A DNA stretch of 64,000 nt from Planctomycetota bacterium (GTDB taxonomy: Bacteria; Planctomycetota; UBA1135; GCA-002686595), in contig JABACD010000012.1 of assembly GCA_014237855.1 (NCBI GenBank), forward strand, positions 106,151 through 170,150, in the 5' to 3' direction. Both the position numbers and the translations under genes were made by a program. Positions 52,887-61,401 of the stretch are shown here, in pieces (position 1 is the stretch's first letter; each line of letters starts with the position of its first letter). The notes beneath the pieces are model-generated. The model made no database searches. It was not told the origin of the DNA and saw only the letters and a program-made list of their open reading frames with translations.

Positions 52887-54053
52887 GTGAGGAGACTTAT
52901 CAGAACTCTGGAAGAAGGCCGCGCCATCGTGGGGGGAGTGCTCTCGGGAACCTCGGCGGATGGCATCGACGTGGTCCTGGCGGAGATGGAGGTGGACAGG
53001 GACCGGCAAGGCCGGCCGAAGGTGGTCGGATGCCGCAGCCTGGCCTTTGACACCCGCCGCTTCCCCTCCGGGGTCTCCGGCGAGGTGCGTGAAGCGCTGG
53101 ATGGAGTGACCCCCGGGCTTGGGCAGCTGGCAATCCTCTCGCGGGATCTGGGGCTGGCTTTTGGTGAGGCAGCCGCCGCCGTGGCCGGGGATGCCGGGCT
53201 GCAGCTCGACCTCCTGGGGAGCCATGGGTTGACGGTCTTTCACCATGATGGTGGTCCCAAGGAAATGCGCGCCAGCCTTCAGATCGGGGAGGGTGATCAC
53301 GTGGCCGAGGCCGCTGGCTGCTGTGTGGTCAGTGACTTCCGCCAGCGTGATCTGGCTGCGGGCGGAGAAGGCGCCCCGATCTCGATTCTGGCTGATGATG
53401 TGCTCTTTCGCGGGGCTGTGCGGCCCACTGCGATCCTGAACCTGGGGGGCATGGCGAACCTGAGCTGGCTGGGAGAGGGGGGGCAGCTGCTGGCCTTCGA
53501 CACGGGGCCAGCGGGCAGCTTGCTGGATGGTCTTGCCAGGGCCCTGCTCCACCGCCCCTTCGATCCCGATGGAGCCAGCGCCAGCGTGGGAACTCCAGTA
53601 CCAGGGCTTCTGGAGCGCTGGGCAGATCATCCCTTCTTCTCCCAGGTCCCTCCCAAGAGCACTGGCCGGGATAGCTTCGGCCAGGAGTGGGTCCGAGGGC
53701 TCCTGGCTTCCAGCGGCACGGGAAATAGCGCCGAGGACCTCCTGGCGACGGCTGTTGAACTGATTGCCGGGTCAGTGGCCAGCGGCTTGAGGTTCCTGCC
53801 TGCCCGGCCCGAAGCCATCTGGCTTGCGGGGGGAGGCATCCACAATCGGGCCCTGGTGAGGGCCCTGGAGCGCAGGACTGAACTTCCGGTTGGCTCGAGC
53901 ACTGAGCTGGGCGTCGATCCAGATGCCCGGGAAGCGCTTGTTTTTGCGGTCCTGGCCGCCCGGTGCGTGCTCGGCGAGCCGGTAACCAGGACCTCGGCGA
54001 CCGGGGCGGCAGCTGGCCGAATCCTGGGCAAGATCAGCCCTCCAGGGCTGTAG
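52887..54053 (+). CDS. anmK: Anhydro-N-acetylmuramic acid kinase
   Basis: Phosphorylates 1,6-anhydro-MurNAc released from the cell wall, the first recycling step towards UDP-MurNAc. Motifs are GGVLSGTSADGID at about residue 14, GSHGLTVFH, ILNLGGMANLSWL, FDTGPAGSLLDGLARALL and WLAGGGIHNRALV. The GTG at 52887 is the only sensible start and gives 388 residues, but GGAGG at 52881-52885 lies too close for normal use, so initiation may be weak or a slightly different start applies. A longer frame from 52749 overlaps the divergent NtrC-type gene and is not plausible. Confidence 0.93.
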   Translation: MRRLIRTLEEGRAIVGGVLSGTSADGIDVVLAEMEVDRDRQGRPKVVGCRSLAFDTRRFPSGVSGEVREALDGVTPGLGQLAILSRDLGLAFGEAAAAVAGDAGLQLDLLGSHGLTVFHHDGGPKEMRASLQIGEGDHVAEAAGCCVVSDFRQRDLAAGGEGAPISILADDVLFRGAVRPTAILNLGGMANLSWLGEGGQLLAFDTGPAGSLLDGLARALLHRPFDPDGASASVGTPVPGLLERWADHPFFSQVPPKSTGRDSFGQEWVRGLLASSGTGNSAEDLLATAVELIAGSVASGLRFLPARPEAIWLAGGGIHNRALVRALERRTELPVGSSTELGVDPDAREALVFAVLAARCVLGEPVTRTSATGAAAGRILGKISPPGL

Positions 54054-54323
54054 CCGGGCCTGGGAGGGGGGGTAGTGGGGCGAGTCACCCTTCAATCCGG
54101 GGCGATCCAGCCCTGCTGGCGATCCCCGAACTGTCCCGGTGGCACCTCAGCCCGATTCCCGGGCTTGATCCCGGGCCCTACCTGGGTATCATCCCGCACC
54201 TCTTCGTCTCCCCCTGACCATGGCTGCTCCCGTGCACAGCGCACACCCGGAGCGGTCAATCCCCGTCTTCCGCGACGCGCCGTCTCGAACCGGTGCGAGC
54301 CCTGCGACCTCAGGAATTCCTTC

Positions 54324-56414
54324 ATGGCCGTTATGCGACGCCACTTCGGTCTCATCGCCGTCCTTGCCTCTCTCAGTCTTCAACCGATGGCCGCGGCATC
54401 CGTGATCGACGCCGCGGACGCCTTCCAGGAGGGCGTTGCGCTCCTCCGCCAGGGGGACGATGCCGGAGCCCTCGAGAAGTTCACCGAGGCCTTGGCCGAG
54501 GACATGAGCAACGAGGAAGCCTACGAACTCTGGAAGTCCACCGAACAGGAGGTGTGGATCGACATGCTGGTCAAGCAGGGCCAGTTCGAGTTGATCGCCA
54601 AGCGCTTCATCAGCAAGGCCGATCTTGGCCGCATGGAGAAGGAGGACGATGAAGCCGCCATCCGTGCGCTGCTGAGGGATGCCCAGGGTGACGATGCCAT
54701 GGCGCGAACCGGTGCTGTGCGAGCCCTGGCAGCGAACCATGGCGAGTACGCCGTTCAGTACATGATGGACACCCTTGCCGACGAGAGCGCCGAGGACCGT
54801 CGCGTCCTGTTCATGCACGCGCTCACGGAGATGGGGACCGATGTGGTCCTGCCCTTGGTGGCAGCGTTGAACAGTGACGACGCTTTCCTGCGACGCAACG
54901 TGGCGCTGACCCTCGGCTACATTGGCGACAAGCGTGCAGCGGCATCCCTGGCCTGGTTGGCAGGGACCGATCCCGACGAAGGGGTGCGAATGGCTGCTGC
55001 CGACTCGGCCAAGAAGCTCGGCTCCTCGGGCGATGCCCTGGCCGGCTTCCTGCAGCTCGGTGATGACTATCACCACGGTCGCTCCAATGTGCTGCGCTCG
55101 GTCGACTACAGCGATGTGGTCTGGAGCTGGGGCAACGATGGTCTGCAGGCCCGCAGTGTGCCGCGTTTCCTCTACGGAGACGAGCTGTCCAAGAATGCCT
55201 ACTACGATGCCCTGAAAGCGGATCCGACATCTCTTGATGCCCGCGCAGGTCTGGCTCGCGCCTACGTCTCGCAGGATGTCGAGATCGCGCTGCGTGCGAT
55301 CAGCGGAGCCGATGTCTCCTCCCTCATCGAGCAGGTCGCCGAGTCGCTCATTGCCGTCAACTCCGCTGGCGCGGATGCTCTCGAGCGCGCCCTCTCCTGG
55401 TGCGTGGCCGAAGGCGATGCCATCACCGGTGTGGGCCTCATTCGCCTGCTCGGACAGTCCTCCCTGACGCCTACCCCCGCACTCCAGGCAGCGCTGGCGT
55501 GCGATGACGGGGCCATGCAGAGTGAGGCAGCCGTTGCCTTGGGGCAGATCGCCCTTCGGAGCCACAGTGCCCCCTCCGCCTCGGTGGTGCAGGGCCTCGC
55601 GGAAGCAGCGGGCCGACGGATCATGAGCATTGGTGTGGTCATCGATGCGAACAGTGAGCGCGGCGCCAGCATTGCTGAGGCCATGAGCTCTGCGGGCATG
55701 CTGGTCAATCACTGGGACAGCGGCGCCTCCGGTCTCTCCTTGCTCAAGCGGGTTCCGGGTGTGGACGTCATCGTTCTCGCGGACCAGCTTCCCGACCTCA
55801 CGGCGGACCAGGTCTTGCACGAGATCGGTGCTGACGAGCGCACCGCCGGCACGCCGGTCATGATGATCACCGAGTCCGACGCCTGGGGTGATCGCGTGTC
55901 CGGGATCATCACAGGGGCCGTCGATATCGAGGCGATCGCTGGAGCGGTCTCCATGTCCGCGGACAGCGACCGCGCCCGTGCTGATGAGCTTGCCAGCCGA
56001 GCTGCCACGGCCCTGGCCGCCCTGGCGATTGCTGGCAACGGGAGCCTTGAAGGCGCCGTGGATGCCCTGGCGAGTACGATTGGAGGTCGCTCGGAGAGTG
56101 TCTCCATCCCCGCCATGGCCGCGCTTGCCTCAATTGGAAACGTGGGGCAGCTGGGTAGTCTGCGAGCAGCCCTTGAGGACAGCAATCTCAGCGACGAGGC
56201 CCGGATCGCCGCCGCAGATGCGATTGCGGGTATCGCCAGCCGCATGAACCTCGGGGGTACCGAGGGGTTGGTCTCCGCGCTGACCGCGACCCTCAGCTCC
56301 GACGCCAGCCTCGCCGTGCGTCTGGCAGCATCCCGTGCCCTGAGCAGCCTTTCGATCACCGCCGAGGAACGTGCCGCCATCACGGCCGGGACTCGGGTCG
56401 ACGTGAATAACTAG
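54324..56414 (+). CDS. Secreted HEAT-repeat protein with degenerate receiver-like insert
   Basis: 696 residues from ATG 54324 (AGGA about eight bases upstream). A signal peptide ends near AAASVIDAADAF. HEAT-like repeats fill most of the protein (LVAALNSDDAFLRRNVALTLGYIGD, SLAWLAGTDPDEGVRMAAADSA, ALASIGNVGQLGSLRAALED, LVSALTATLSSDASLAVRLAASRAL). Between them, at about 430-545, is a fold that resembles a response-regulator receiver (IGVVIDANSERGASIAEAMSSAG, VDVIVLADQLPD, VMMITESDAWGDRVSGIITGAV), but where the phospho-acceptor Asp should be there is Ala, so it is probably a structural relic. An initial ~80-residue extension of the frame is not real. Confidence 0.78.
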   Translation: MAVMRRHFGLIAVLASLSLQPMAAASVIDAADAFQEGVALLRQGDDAGALEKFTEALAEDMSNEEAYELWKSTEQEVWIDMLVKQGQFELIAKRFISKADLGRMEKEDDEAAIRALLRDAQGDDAMARTGAVRALAANHGEYAVQYMMDTLADESAEDRRVLFMHALTEMGTDVVLPLVAALNSDDAFLRRNVALTLGYIGDKRAAASLAWLAGTDPDEGVRMAAADSAKKLGSSGDALAGFLQLGDDYHHGRSNVLRSVDYSDVVWSWGNDGLQARSVPRFLYGDELSKNAYYDALKADPTSLDARAGLARAYVSQDVEIALRAISGADVSSLIEQVAESLIAVNSAGADALERALSWCVAEGDAITGVGLIRLLGQSSLTPTPALQAALACDDGAMQSEAAVALGQIALRSHSAPSASVVQGLAEAAGRRIMSIGVVIDANSERGASIAEAMSSAGMLVNHWDSGASGLSLLKRVPGVDVIVLADQLPDLTADQVLHEIGADERTAGTPVMMITESDAWGDRVSGIITGAVDIEAIAGAVSMSADSDRARADELASRAATALAALAIAGNGSLEGAVDALASTIGGRSESVSIPAMAALASIGNVGQLGSLRAALEDSNLSDEARIAAADAIAGIASRMNLGGTEGLVSALTATLSSDASLAVRLAASRALSSLSITAEERAAITAGTRVDVNN

Positions 56415-56467
56415 ACCCTCCGGGCTACCATCCACGACGCCTGGGGCCTTGGGCCCTGGTGATCAAG

Positions 56468-56542
56468 GCCAGATTAGCTCAGTGGTAGAGCACAGCTTTC
56501 GTAAAGCTGGGGTCATCGGTTCAAATCCGATATCTGGCTCCA
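56468..56542 (+). tRNA. tRNA-Thr (anticodon CGT)
   Basis: Complete cloverleaf: acceptor GCCAGAT (56468-56474) with ATCTGGC (56532-56538), D-arm GCTCAGTGGTAGAGC, anticodon stem CAGCT/AGCTG with loop TTCGTAA (anticodon CGT, reading ACG), and T-arm ATCGG/CCGAT with TTCAAAT. CCA is encoded at 56540-56542. Confidence 0.96.
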
Positions 56543-56547
56543 TTCAA

Positions 56548-56583
56548 GCAGCGGGCGCCTCCTGACCAGGAGGCGCCCGCTGC
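56548..56583 (+). terminator. Strong hairpin after tRNA-Thr
   Basis: GCAGCGGGCGCCTCCTG (56548-56564) pairs perfectly over 17 bases with CAGGAGGCGCCCGCTGC (56567-56583), only AC between. It begins six bases after the tRNA end. There is no T-run downstream, but a stem this strong is likely to end transcription or define the 3' end. Confidence 0.65.
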
Positions 56584-56747
56584 GCTTGATTCCAGGCCAG
56601 TTCGCTGGCCAACCGCACGGGGAGTTGCCGGGGCCCTGTGGGGGTCGTTACGGGGGCGTTACCAAGATCGCCCCCCACACGAGCGTAGTGTCTCCTGTCA
56701 GCCCAGCTGGGTTGCAAGCCCGTAACCGGGGGGACCGGAATCAAACC

Positions 56748-59069
56748 ATGAGAATCGATCGATACCTTGACCGCTGGTCATCCTTCAGCCGCCTTGCCCT
56801 CCTCTTTGGATGTATGGCACTCAGCGCCAGTCAGGTCACAGCGGCTCAGGAGGAGTTCAGCTCCAACTTCTTCCCCAGGGCCAGCCATGTCCTCTTGCCG
56901 CAGGTCGGCAGCTACGCACTGACTTCCGAGCACGGCAACATGCGAGTCGACTGGATGGAGGCCCGAGTGGAAATCCTCGAGCTGAGTGCACGCACGACGC
57001 TTCGAGTGAGCGTCACGAATCCAGGGGCCTCTCAGGCAGAGGCCGTTGTCATGCTTCCCGTGCCCAGTGGTGCTGCCGTTTCGAACTTCGCCTTCTCCGG
57101 AGAGGGACCGTCATCCGGGGGGGCAGGCGCCAAGCTTCTACCTCGGGAAGAGGCTCGCCGAACCTACGACGAGATCGTGAGTCGTGTGAAGGATCCGGCC
57201 TTGCTCGAGTTCGTTGGCTCTCAGCTGATTCGCTCGAGCGTGTTTCCGGTTGAGCCCGGCCACAACCGGATCATTCAGCTGACCTACGAGCACATCCTGG
57301 AGGTCGACGGAGATCGGAGAGACTACTATCTGCCTCGCAGCGAGTCCCTGGGCGCGAGGATTCCCTGCCGGATCGAGATCGAGCTGCGCAGCAAGAAGCC
57401 GATCTCGATGGCCTACTCACCGAGTCATGGCCTTGAGGTCCTCGAGCACGATTCGCACCATCAGATCCTTCGTCTGAGCCCGGAGGCTACAACGACCCCA
57501 GGGCCCTTCAGGCTCTGCTATCTGGTGGCGGAAGAGGGCGTCAGCGCCTCATTGATCGCATGTCCAGACGAAAAGGCAGGAGGGGGGTACTTCCTGCTCA
57601 TGGCCGGCTTGCCAGGACTCCCGGAGAGCCGGGCAGAACCGATCAAGCGGGAGGTGACGCTGGTCATTGATCGTTCGGGGTCCATGGCAGGGGAGAAGAT
57701 GGATCAGGTTCGGGCCGCCGCTCTCGAGGTGATCGAGAGGCTTGAACCGGGCGAGGCCTACAACATCATCGACTACTCCAATCGAGTCTCCATGTTCGCA
57801 CCTGCTCCCGTTGTGAAGGGTTCGGGTGAGATCCTTGCGGCTCGAAAGTACCTGGCCTCCTTGCGTCCGGGTGGAGGGACGAACATCAACGATGCCATTG
57901 GGGCGGCGCTCTCACAGGATCCCTCGCCGGGTTTCCTGGGGCTGGTCCTGTTCCTGACTGATGGGCTACCAACGGTGGGTAAGACCCTGGAGTACCAGAT
58001 CAACGGGACCGTCACGGCGACTAACGCCCACTCCCGGAGGATCTTCACCTTCGGGGTTGGCAATGATGTGAATGTCCCGCTGCTCGATCGCATCTCCGAC
58101 CAGACTCGCGCCCTGAGTACCTACGTGCTCCCCGGTGAGGATGTGGAGGCCAAGGTCGTGCGAGTCTTCGGCCGCCTGCGTGGACCGCTGCTCTCCGACC
58201 TCGAGCTGGAGACCCTTGACGCTTCCGGGGCGATTTCAACCAGGTCCACTCGTGACGTCCTGCCCGAGAGACTGCCCGATCTGTACGAGGGGGATCAGCT
58301 GGTCGTCCTGGGGCGCTATCTGGGAGCGGAGCCCCTGCGGTTCCGACTGAGTGGCATGCACCTGGGTACCCCGCGGAGCTTTCGTTTTGACCTACCTGTT
58401 TCGAAAGCGGACGTAGGCCATACCTTCGTTCCGCGTCTGTGGGCAGCGAGGCGGATCACTCTCCTGGTGGACTTGATCCGGCAGGCGGGCGCAAGCACTG
58501 GGGCTCTTCCCCTCGCCGGTGGAGCCAGCCTCTTTCAAGATCCGCGCTATGCGGAGCTGGCTGAGGAGATCCTTCGGCTCTCAACCGAGTTCGGAATCCT
58601 CAGTGAGTACACCTCCTTCCTGGCTCTGGAGGGAACCGACCTCAAGCAGTGGGGCTCTCTTCTGCTCGCCTGCAACGAGGAATTGGAGCGTCGAGCCGTG
58701 CGCACCCGTTCTGGTGGCGGTGCGGTCAGTCAGGGCCGGAACTTCAACGACCGCAAGCTCCAGAAGTGTCTCAACCTGGAGAACGCCTTCTGGAACGAGG
58801 ACAACGTTCGCGTGGAGAGCATGGGAGTTCAGCAGATCTCCGACCGTGCCTTCTTTCTCTGCGATGGGCAGTGGGTCGACTCCAGGTTGATTCAGTCCAA
58901 AGAGCAGTTCGTACCACAGGAAACGGTCCTGTTCGGTAGCGAGGTGCACCACACGATGGTCTCAGCACTGGCTGCCCAGGGACGTCAAGGTCTGCTGTCG
59001 CTGCCCGGAGAGATCCTGCTCGAGTACGGGGGAAAGACCGTGCTCGTGGTCAACGGAGGAAAGCAATGA
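56748..59069 (+). CDS. Exported VIT and von Willebrand factor A domain protein
   Basis: 773 residues from ATG 56748. An N-terminal signal peptide with the hydrophobic core LALLFGCMALSASQVTA ends near AAQEE. A VIT domain covers about 40-180 (LLPREEARRTYDEIVSRVKDPALLE is its signature). A von Willebrand A domain follows at about 300-490 with the complete MIDAS start DRSGSMAG and the downstream FLTDGLPTVGKT. The C-terminal ~280 residues are a mixed region. Such proteins are usually adhesion or trypsin-inhibitor-heavy-chain-like surface proteins; the role here is unknown. It overlaps the next gene (ATGA at 59066-59069). Confidence 0.9.
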   Translation: MRIDRYLDRWSSFSRLALLFGCMALSASQVTAAQEEFSSNFFPRASHVLLPQVGSYALTSEHGNMRVDWMEARVEILELSARTTLRVSVTNPGASQAEAVVMLPVPSGAAVSNFAFSGEGPSSGGAGAKLLPREEARRTYDEIVSRVKDPALLEFVGSQLIRSSVFPVEPGHNRIIQLTYEHILEVDGDRRDYYLPRSESLGARIPCRIEIELRSKKPISMAYSPSHGLEVLEHDSHHQILRLSPEATTTPGPFRLCYLVAEEGVSASLIACPDEKAGGGYFLLMAGLPGLPESRAEPIKREVTLVIDRSGSMAGEKMDQVRAAALEVIERLEPGEAYNIIDYSNRVSMFAPAPVVKGSGEILAARKYLASLRPGGGTNINDAIGAALSQDPSPGFLGLVLFLTDGLPTVGKTLEYQINGTVTATNAHSRRIFTFGVGNDVNVPLLDRISDQTRALSTYVLPGEDVEAKVVRVFGRLRGPLLSDLELETLDASGAISTRSTRDVLPERLPDLYEGDQLVVLGRYLGAEPLRFRLSGMHLGTPRSFRFDLPVSKADVGHTFVPRLWAARRITLLVDLIRQAGASTGALPLAGGASLFQDPRYAELAEEILRLSTEFGILSEYTSFLALEGTDLKQWGSLLLACNEELERRAVRTRSGGGAVSQGRNFNDRKLQKCLNLENAFWNEDNVRVESMGVQQISDRAFFLCDGQWVDSRLIQSKEQFVPQETVLFGSEVHHTMVSALAAQGRQGLLSLPGEILLEYGGKTVLVVNGGKQ

Positions 59070-60694
59070 GTTCCTCACAATCATCCAACTCAACCCGTAA
59101 CAAGACACCAATCATGATGAACTCGTTCAACTCTCTTAGCAGCATCTTCGCAGTGACCGCTTGCGGTGCCTACGCCCTTGGGATTCAGGGGGCCCAGAAC
59201 AGTCCGGCTTCTGAGGAGATCAGTCCACAGAGTGTGGTTCAGGCGCCGGTGGTTGAATCCCCGGCTACCGAGCCAGTGGAGCCCGCAGCACCGGTGGTGG
59301 CAGTACCTGTGGTTCAGGTGCCGGCCCCGGAGAATCCCATCGTGGAGATTGCGATCTGTCTTGATACAAGCGGTTCGATGGATGGTCTCATCGATGCGGC
59401 GAGGCAGAAGATCTGGGCCATCGTCAACGAGTTCGTCTTTGCCGACCCCCTACCAGTCTTGCGGGTGGCTCTTCTGACCTACGGCAATGACTTCCACACC
59501 CCGGAGAATGGCTGGGTTCAGCTCGAGACTGGACTGACGGAGGATCTCGACCTGGTCTCGAGGATTCTCTTCGAGCAGACCACGAACGGTGGAACGGAGT
59601 TCGTGGGGCGAGTCGTCTCCGCCGCCACGAGGCAACTGCAATGGAGTCAGGAGCCTGGTGCTCTGAAGCTGATTGTCGTGGCGGGCAACGAGGCCGCTGG
59701 CCAGGACCCGAAGGTCCCGTGGTGGGAGGCATCCAAGGAAGCCATCACTGCAGGCATCATGGTCAACTCGCTCTACTGTGGTGCTCAGACTGACAGGGAG
59801 GCCATGGACTGGCGCCAGGTCGCTCAGCTAGCCGATGGTCAGTTTGCTGCAATTGATCACAACTCCGGTACGGTCGTGATGCCCACGCCGATGGACGACC
59901 AGCTCGCCGCTCTGAGTGCGAGCCTCAATCAGACCTATCTACGATACGGAAAGCAGGGGGATTGGTTTGGCACGAATCAGGTCCAGCAGGACGCGAATGC
60001 CAGCGGGCTGAATGGAGAGGCAGCTGCCACCAGAGCCTTCTGCAAGGCCAATGTCCTCTACAACTGTGCTGCATGGGATCTGGTCGATGCCGTGAAGGAT
60101 GAAGGATTCGACCTGGCTCAAGTCAAGCCCGAGGACCTGCCGGAGAGCATGCGTGAAATGACAATGGTCCAGCGCCATGCTCACGTGAGTGAATTTGCAG
60201 CTGCCCGAGCCAAGATTCAGGGAGAGATCAATGCCTTGGCCGTGGAGCGGCAGCAGTACCTCGATACTTCAAGGCTTGAGAAGCTGGGCGACAGGACAGG
60301 GTTGGGCACCAGTTCGCAGGCCCTGACCAAGCCCGAGTCCTTCGACAATGCCATTCGTTCTGCCTTGCGCTCTCAGGCTCGAGCCAAGGGCTATCGATTC
60401 CCTGCTGAAGAGGTCCTGGCCCCCGTGTCGCCTACGAAGGAGACCGTCGAGCCTGCGTCAGCAACAGGGGCAACCCAGGCAGAGCTGGTCGAGCCCTCGC
60501 CTGTCCCGCAGACCAACCCTGGCCAGGGGGCTCAGGACGCCCCGCCGGTGACCCCTGAAGCAATGGAGCCTGCAACGCCCACCCAGCCCAGCGGTCAGGG
60601 TACCAAGCCGGCCGAGGTGCCCGACCGGACAGCGCCCTCTGATGCAATAGATTACTGTTCGCGGCTCGTCGAATCCTTACGATTGACTGCGTGA
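59066..60694 (+). CDS. Exported von Willebrand factor A protein
   Basis: 542 residues. The N-terminus has an unusual Ser/Asn-rich start (MSSSQSSNSTRNK) followed by a hydrophobic stretch, so it may be a signal anchor starting from a downstream ATG at 59114 or 59117. A Pro/Val/Ala-rich spacer precedes the VWA domain at about 95-290 with MIDAS DTSGSMDG, TYGNDFH and GGTEFVG. The second half, rich in Gln, is of unknown fold, and the last ~90 residues are low complexity. The start overlaps the VIT-VWA stop, and the end overlaps the response-regulator start (GTGA), placing all four genes in one operon. Confidence 0.87.
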   Translation: MSSSQSSNSTRNKTPIMMNSFNSLSSIFAVTACGAYALGIQGAQNSPASEEISPQSVVQAPVVESPATEPVEPAAPVVAVPVVQVPAPENPIVEIAICLDTSGSMDGLIDAARQKIWAIVNEFVFADPLPVLRVALLTYGNDFHTPENGWVQLETGLTEDLDLVSRILFEQTTNGGTEFVGRVVSAATRQLQWSQEPGALKLIVVAGNEAAGQDPKVPWWEASKEAITAGIMVNSLYCGAQTDREAMDWRQVAQLADGQFAAIDHNSGTVVMPTPMDDQLAALSASLNQTYLRYGKQGDWFGTNQVQQDANASGLNGEAAATRAFCKANVLYNCAAWDLVDAVKDEGFDLAQVKPEDLPESMREMTMVQRHAHVSEFAAARAKIQGEINALAVERQQYLDTSRLEKLGDRTGLGTSSQALTKPESFDNAIRSALRSQARAKGYRFPAEEVLAPVSPTKETVEPASATGATQAELVEPSPVPQTNPGQGAQDAPPVTPEAMEPATPTQPSGQGTKPAEVPDRTAPSDAIDYCSRLVESLRLTA

Positions 60695-61401
60695 GCCAGC
60701 AGACCATCCTGGTTGTCGAGGACGACCCCGCGATTCGTCGCGGGCTCGTCGATTGCTTGTCCTTCTCTGGCTACCGAGTCCTTGAGACGGGTGAGGGGCA
60801 GGAGGCTCTGCGAATGATCCTGGGCAATGCCCTCGATCTCGTGCTACTCGACGTGATGATCCCGGGCATGAGTGGCCTCGAGATCTTGCCGGAGCTTCGG
60901 CGTAGCAAGCCCTCCTTGCCCGTGATCATGGTGACGGCTCGCGGTTCGGAGGAGGACCGCGTGCTCGGCCTGCGAGGTGGGGCAGATGATTACGTGGTCA
61001 AGCCCTTCAGCTCGACCGAACTTCTTGCGCGTGTCGAGGCCGTCTTGCGTCGTTGCGCTGAGCGACCTGATGCGGTCGGGCATCTTTTCTCGGATGGGAT
61101 AGCGGTTCACCTCGAGCGCAGAGAGGTGATTCGTGCGAGTGGTGAGAGCGAGGTGCTCTCCGAGCGTGAGACTGAAATTCTCGCCTATCTTGCAGCTTGC
61201 CGTGGCCGTGCAGTCGCCCGCAAGGAGTTGTTGCAGCGAGTTTGGGGGTTGGACCCCAGGGGAATCGAAACCCGCACCGTGGACATGCATATCGCACGGC
61301 TACGGGAAAAGCTCGGTGATGCATCGAGTGACGCGCGCTTCGTGGTGACCGTCCGTTCCAAGGGCTACATGCTTGGTGAGTCAGTGGAGTTCGAGGTCTG
61401 A
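60691..61401 (+). CDS. OmpR-family response regulator
   Basis: 236 residues, GTG start overlapping the previous stop. Receiver domain with VEDDPAI (acidic pair), phosphorylatable Asp54 in VLLDVMIPGMSG, and KPFSSTEL. The C-terminal winged helix has SERETEILAYLAACRGRAVARKELLQRVWG and RTVDMHIARLREKLG, then VRSKGYML. It binds DNA as a transcription regulator. The cognate histidine kinase starts at its last base, so the two form a standard pair; their position behind two VWA genes makes those proteins plausible inputs or targets. Confidence 0.95.
   Translation: MSQQTILVVEDDPAIRRGLVDCLSFSGYRVLETGEGQEALRMILGNALDLVLLDVMIPGMSGLEILPELRRSKPSLPVIMVTARGSEEDRVLGLRGGADDYVVKPFSSTELLARVEAVLRRCAERPDAVGHLFSDGIAVHLERREVIRASGESEVLSERETEILAYLAACRGRAVARKELLQRVWGLDPRGIETRTVDMHIARLREKLGDASSDARFVVTVRSKGYMLGESVEFEV

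Noticed and set aside
54189..55820. Open frame of 543 codons on the minus strand
   Set aside because: It is antisense to the HEAT-repeat gene and rich in His/Gly without any motif.
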